From NCBI GenBank assembly GCA_963677625.2, contig CAXXSW010000002.1, positions 558,001 through 622,000 of the forward strand: DNA of 64,000 bases, given 5' to 3'. The notes beneath the pieces were generated by a model, which saw only the letters and a program-made list of their open reading frames with translations, was not told the DNA's origin and made no database searches. The DNA comes from UBA1351 sp963677625. Lineage in GTDB: Bacteria > Bacillota > Clostridia > Lachnospirales > Vallitaleaceae. Shown here piece after piece: positions 60,185 to 64,000 of this stretch. The translations under genes were made by a program, and so were the position numbers. Numbering within the stretch: the first letter of the stretch is position 1; each line of letters opens with the position of its first letter.

Positions 60185-62125
60185 ATGAATAAAGAGCAGG
60201 TCAAATTACAAGAACATATTTATAATAATCTGCTAGTGAATTCTTTAATGGCGTTGATTTTTGTTGGAATTATTTCTATGGTTATATATTTTGTGTCTGT
60301 ATCTGTTTCAGAAGGAATGATTTCCAACATTCTCTTGGAAAATTCTATTGATAAGATACAAGATAATATTATAAAAGAGGCTGCGATCATGGAAGCAAAG
60401 ATTGCGGGAGTAGAAAGAACTATGAGTGTTTTCCAAGCTGAAGAAAGTCTTTTTTTTACTAGCCTATCTCAGAGGGCTGTTCCTGAAACAGACCTTTTTG
60501 CCTATCATGAAAGTGGAGTCTTTTATAAGCTATATGATAATGGTGGTTCTTCTCTTTATTATTCATCAGATACTAAAATTGGAGAAGAAGAGCTAAAAAA
60601 AGCTTTTTATACTGAGACCTTTGATGAAGGCTATAAAAGGACAGTTGAGGAGAATCCACTTATTGCGCAGATCTATATTAACACATTTGATAATATGAAT
60701 AGAATATATCCTTTTATGGATGATGTAGCTCAACAATTTGGTCCTACTGTCAGAGTGACAGATTATAATTTTTATTATTTGGCAGATGAAGAACATAATC
60801 CAGAGCGTAAACCAGTTTGGACAAAGGCTTATTTGGATCCGGCAGGACTTGGTTGGACGGTTTCTTGTGTCGTGCCAATATATAATAACGATTTTTTAGA
60901 AGGAGTCACAGGTGTTGATATAACTATTGATATATTAATAAGCCATATTATAACTTTGGATTTGATGCCAGTAAAGGGGATTTTGGTAGTGGATCCTCAA
61001 GGGGATATCATAGCTATGAATAAGGATGTTGAGAAGCTTTTTAACCTTAGTGAATTGTCTGATAACATAGAGAGGGATAGCACAGATGTAAATATTTATA
61101 AACCTGATATCTATGACTTGAATCATATGATAATCGATGGCAAAAAGCCTCTTGAAGAGATGACTGAACAGGAAGTTAGTCACTATGCTTTTTCCGATCA
61201 AGGTAAGAGATACCATATTATAAAAAATAGGCTGGAATCAACCCAATGGGATTTATATGCTATTATTGACGAAGACTTGGCTACAGGTGATATTGAACAA
61301 GTCAGTGATATTTTACGGCGTATGCTTATTTATCAGGTTGTTCTCGTTCTTGTATTGCTGATGGTGTATAGCTTCTGGTTAAATGTTAAGGCGAAAGAAG
61401 TGTCAAGGACTATATCGGTGCCCATTGAAAAACTTAGCAAAGCCATATCACTTATGGGAAAAGGTGAGAGAGAATTTGAATTGGATGAAGATGTTGATAT
61501 ATATGAAATTAATGATTTAAACAAACGATTTATTCAAATGAATGAACAACTATCAGCTCGGACGTCGGCTTTAATAAAGGAAGAATCCGAAAAGAAGATA
61601 CAGGAACGATTGAAAGAAAAGTATAAGAAACAAGCGACTATAGATGGGCTAACTAAGCTTTATAACAGAAAAAAAATTGATGATTTGCTTAACGAAGAAA
61701 TATTAAAGGCGGAAAGAGAAGCCCAGCCCTTAACTATTATTCTATTAGACATAGATGACTTTAAGTTGGTCAATGATAGGCATGGACATCTGACCGGAGA
61801 TAAAGTCCTAAAGGAGTTTGCCCATATATTGAAATCGAATATTAGGGGAAGTGATTTAGCAGGTAGATGGGGAGGAGAAGAGTTTCTTCTTATCTGTCCA
61901 AATACAAGTTCAGATCATGGAGTCGTACTAGCTGAGAAGTTAAGGGAAATTATTGAAGACCATAACTTTGATATCAGTCATAAAATTACTGCCAGTTTTG
62001 GCGTCTCTGAATGGAAAGGGAAAGACCGGAGAAGTTTTTTTGGTGGAGTAGATTTGGCTGTATATGAGGCAAAAAATAGGTCGAAAAACATAGTAGTCAA
62101 TTACGATGAGATCATAAAGGATTAG
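60185..62125 (+). CDS. Membrane diguanylate cyclase with dCache-type sensor
   Basis: 646 residues. A membrane helix (about 15-42), a large outer double-Cache-like sensor (about 50-385) with WTKAYLDPAGLGWTVSCVVPIYNNDFLEGVTGVDI, a second helix (about 390-408), a HAMP linker and a GGDEF domain (about 490-646) with TIDGLTKLYNRKKID, active-site GGEEF (563-567) and LRE-type end. The intact GGEEF predicts synthesis of cyclic di-GMP from GTP in response to an outside small molecule. AAGGAG precedes ATG 60185. Confidence 0.92.
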   Translation: MNKEQVKLQEHIYNNLLVNSLMALIFVGIISMVIYFVSVSVSEGMISNILLENSIDKIQDNIIKEAAIMEAKIAGVERTMSVFQAEESLFFTSLSQRAVPETDLFAYHESGVFYKLYDNGGSSLYYSSDTKIGEEELKKAFYTETFDEGYKRTVEENPLIAQIYINTFDNMNRIYPFMDDVAQQFGPTVRVTDYNFYYLADEEHNPERKPVWTKAYLDPAGLGWTVSCVVPIYNNDFLEGVTGVDITIDILISHIITLDLMPVKGILVVDPQGDIIAMNKDVEKLFNLSELSDNIERDSTDVNIYKPDIYDLNHMIIDGKKPLEEMTEQEVSHYAFSDQGKRYHIIKNRLESTQWDLYAIIDEDLATGDIEQVSDILRRMLIYQVVLVLVLLMVYSFWLNVKAKEVSRTISVPIEKLSKAISLMGKGEREFELDEDVDIYEINDLNKRFIQMNEQLSARTSALIKEESEKKIQERLKEKYKKQATIDGLTKLYNRKKIDDLLNEEILKAEREAQPLTIILLDIDDFKLVNDRHGHLTGDKVLKEFAHILKSNIRGSDLAGRWGGEEFLLICPNTSSDHGVVLAEKLREIIEDHNFDISHKITASFGVSEWKGKDRRSFFGGVDLAVYEAKNRSKNIVVNYDEIIKD

Positions 62126-62161
62126 CAATAACTACATATAGAAGAGAACTAGAGGGCTTTA

Positions 62162-62204
62162 AAAAGAGGCATCGGATGTAGATTTTATCCGATGCCTCTT
62201 TAGT
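62162..62204. terminator. Bidirectional terminator between convergent genes
   Basis: AAAGAGGCATCGGAT pairs with ATCCGATGCCTCTTT, with A-rich and T-rich flanks on the two sides. It can serve both the cyclase gene and the chemoreceptor coming from the other side. Confidence 0.92.
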
Positions 62205-62227
62205 TAAGAAAATAGAAGGCTTATAGC

Positions 62228-63964
62228 CTATAGTTTGAAGTCATTAATTACAGCCAACAAGTCATCTGAAAGTTGACTAACTTCTTCAGATACTGATGAC
62301 ATGTTTTTCATGGTCGTTGATACTTGCTGGACAACAGCAGAAGTTTCTTCTGTTGAAGCAGCATTTTCTTCTGCTATGGAGGATAGGGATTCTACCATAC
62401 GCAACATACTTGACCTTTTTTCATCCATGGATGCACTTACGGACTCAAGGACCTTGATTTTATCATCAATGGATTTAATGGTGTCTACAATGATAACGTA
62501 TTTTTCTTTTGTGTCGGTTACGCTGTGGAACTGTTCAGTAACCGCCTTTTGGACCTCTTCGCTTTGGCTATTCGCTGTGGAAATTTTAGATTTTAAATCT
62601 TCCAACATGGTATCAATAGCATTTGTTGAAGCAGTAGATTGTTCGGCTAATTTTCTGATTTCATCTGCAACGACAGCGAACCCCTTACCTGCCTCACCTG
62701 CTCTTGCTGCTTCTATTGCGGCGTTCAAGGCTAAAAGATTGGTCTGATTGGCAATATCGGCAATAAGTTGGCTAGCTTCTCCAATTCTTGAGGCTGATTC
62801 ATTAGTTGAGCGAATGACTGCGAAAATTTCTTCAAAAGCAGTTTGGTTTTTAGTAGTAATATCCGAAAGTTCATTGACTACTTTTAGTCCTTCTTGACTG
62901 ATTGTTTGGATTTGTTTGCTAGATTCAAAGAGTGATTCAGCACTTTCATTATTTTGGACAATAACCTGTCCCAAATCAGTCATATCATTGGCAACTGCCT
63001 CTGTATCTGTTGCTTGTTGAGTAGCGCCTGCTGCAATTTGTGCAACCGTTGAATTTATTTCATTCATATTCTCAGTAACATCAGTAACATCATGGTTAAG
63101 AGACTTGGATGAAGTGCCTAGGGTGTCGACTCCTTGGTTGAGTTTTTCAACAATGGACCTTAGAGATAGGAGGACGGACTCAAAGGAGCGATTTAAGGAG
63201 CCAAATTCATCCTTTGCTTGTATAAGTTTAGTATCCCTTTGGATATTTAGTTGTTTGTCCGCTAATAGTAACATATCTTTGTTTAATATCCTAATGTTTT
63301 TCTTCAGGCCAGCTACAATTGATAGAGCTAAAAGTCCTATAATTACAATAATAAATGCGACAAAAATGCTGAAAAAGGTAACTAGATTTTTGATATCTTG
63401 ATTTCTGTGTAGAGCGTCTTGATTAGCATACTCTTCAAGCATTTCAGTTAAGATATTCATATATTCTCTTGTTACTTCAAAAGCATTTAGGTGAGTATCC
63501 ATATCCGATTCAAGAGTTTTAGAGTTAAAACTGTCATACCAGGTTTTATAGTCGATAAGGAAATCTTCTTCTATTTCATTCATGGTAGATCCTGTTGCCT
63601 GATGTTTAAAATTGTAAAACAAATCATCGTTGGAATGAAGATTTTTAAAAGCTTGTGTAACCCTGTCGTAGGTTTGTTCGGCATTATCTTCATAGTCTTT
63701 TTGAAGGCTTGCTTTCAAGTCAGGATCAGCGTTAGGGTCAAGCGTAAGTAAGTCTTTCTCTGATAAACTTGCTTGATAAAAATCCCTGTCTGCGTTAAGG
63801 ACTAAGCTTGTGCTAACAAAAAGTTCATCGTAAAGTACTGTCCTTGAATCAGCATTGGTAGTAAGAATTGTATAGATGGATACAATCAAAAGAACCAGTA
63901 GAGTGATAATGGCTGGGAGAACTAGAATCCATAACTTGGTAGAGACTTTTAAATTTTTGAACAT
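62228..63964 (-). CDS. Membrane methyl-accepting chemotaxis protein
   Basis: 578 residues, complete. ATG at 63964 has GGAGG upstream, so the frame running to the window edge is only an extension. A membrane helix (about 12-33), a four-helix-type outer sensor (about 34-195), a second helix (about 200-222), HAMP (about 223-280) and the signalling domain with QTNLLALNAAIEAARAGEAG and GFAVVADEIRKLAEQS. The final segment (ENAASTEETSAVVQQ) is a typical adaptation helix. It shares the bidirectional terminator with the diguanylate cyclase. The ligand is unknown. Confidence 0.94.
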   Translation of the reverse strand: MFKNLKVSTKLWILVLPAIITLLVLLIVSIYTILTTNADSRTVLYDELFVSTSLVLNADRDFYQASLSEKDLLTLDPNADPDLKASLQKDYEDNAEQTYDRVTQAFKNLHSNDDLFYNFKHQATGSTMNEIEEDFLIDYKTWYDSFNSKTLESDMDTHLNAFEVTREYMNILTEMLEEYANQDALHRNQDIKNLVTFFSIFVAFIIVIIGLLALSIVAGLKKNIRILNKDMLLLADKQLNIQRDTKLIQAKDEFGSLNRSFESVLLSLRSIVEKLNQGVDTLGTSSKSLNHDVTDVTENMNEINSTVAQIAAGATQQATDTEAVANDMTDLGQVIVQNNESAESLFESSKQIQTISQEGLKVVNELSDITTKNQTAFEEIFAVIRSTNESASRIGEASQLIADIANQTNLLALNAAIEAARAGEAGKGFAVVADEIRKLAEQSTASTNAIDTMLEDLKSKISTANSQSEEVQKAVTEQFHSVTDTKEKYVIIVDTIKSIDDKIKVLESVSASMDEKRSSMLRMVESLSSIAEENAASTEETSAVVQQVSTTMKNMSSVSEEVSQLSDDLLAVINDFKL

Positions 63965-64000
63965 ATATTTCCTCCAATCTATTTGGGAAAAAAGGTGCAA

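Noticed and set aside
1..64000. tRNA, rRNA or tmRNA genes
   Set aside because: None was recognised on either strand. No GGTTC-AA-TCC-type T arms were found in a cloverleaf context.

Overview
The window is AT-rich, with genes on both strands, strong AGGAGG-type ribosome binding sites, many TTG/GTG starts and rho-independent terminators. The gene content is typical of motile, saccharolytic Clostridia of the Lachnospirales type: chemoreceptors without obvious lipopolysaccharide genes, LytTR/GHKL regulators, GH3 glucosidases with reversed domains, MarR, BlaI and XRE regulators, and a peptide/nickel ABC transporter. I cannot name the species from sequence alone.

Layout. 0-5 kb: an intact OmpR regulator beside a decayed kinase and an ABC exporter remnant, a cupin, and a membrane chemoreceptor. 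5-22 kb: a surface polysaccharide/glycoside block with two LytTR regulators, a GHKL kinase, UDP-galactopyranose mutase, a glycosyltransferase, a GtrA protein, one normal-order GH3 enzyme, and two GH3 enzymes with C-before-N domain order either side of an InlB-repeat lipoprotein. 22-27.4 kb: a membrane-bound LuxR regulator and large unfamiliar exported proteins. 27.4-29.1 kb: an IS3-type element abutting a truncated group II intron 3' end. 29.2-30.2 kb: an autoregulated MarR-rhodanese pair.

The standout is 30.2-38.7 kb. Here about a dozen short genes lie on the minus strand, mostly one per unit. Most are followed by a ~130-bp imperfect palindromic repeat. Read in gene direction, the repeats run from a TATAAC/CATAAC-like left core to a right core GTTAGRY or GTTATRY, with two pairable inner arms, one of which carries an extra base. 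This is the architecture of integron attC sites, close in size and sequence style to Vibrio VCRs. Five repeats are full length, one is cut down by an internal deletion, one is a half site, and others are eroded. The first cassette is preceded by another GTTATGTGACATC junction and a good promoter aimed into the array. No integrase gene is in the window. The cassette genes include a GNAT acetyltransferase, a chloramphenicol-phosphotransferase-like kinase, a SLATT-like membrane protein with a tiny partner, a HAD phosphatase, a LUD protein, and several small lipo- or membrane proteins of unknown role. I read this as an integron-type cassette array without a visible integrase in a Firmicute-like chromosome.

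39-48.5 kb holds small regulatory modules: MarR with a SRPBCC protein, MarR with a monooxygenase and nitroreductase, a soluble PAS chemoreceptor, BlaI/BlaR-like, and XRE with a membrane protein. 48.7-55 kb is a complete oligopeptide/nickel-type ABC transporter operon ending in a methyltransferase. 55-64 kb carries an M23 peptidase, an RsmH-type methyltransferase, an ABC-F ATPase, a DUF2238-like membrane protein, a membrane diguanylate cyclase, and a second membrane chemoreceptor.

Several genes carry frameshifts (histidine kinase, third GH3, a cassette gene, possibly a secreted protein). Some are true decay, because the kinase also lacks a large internal segment. Single-base errors in the assembly cannot be excluded for the others.
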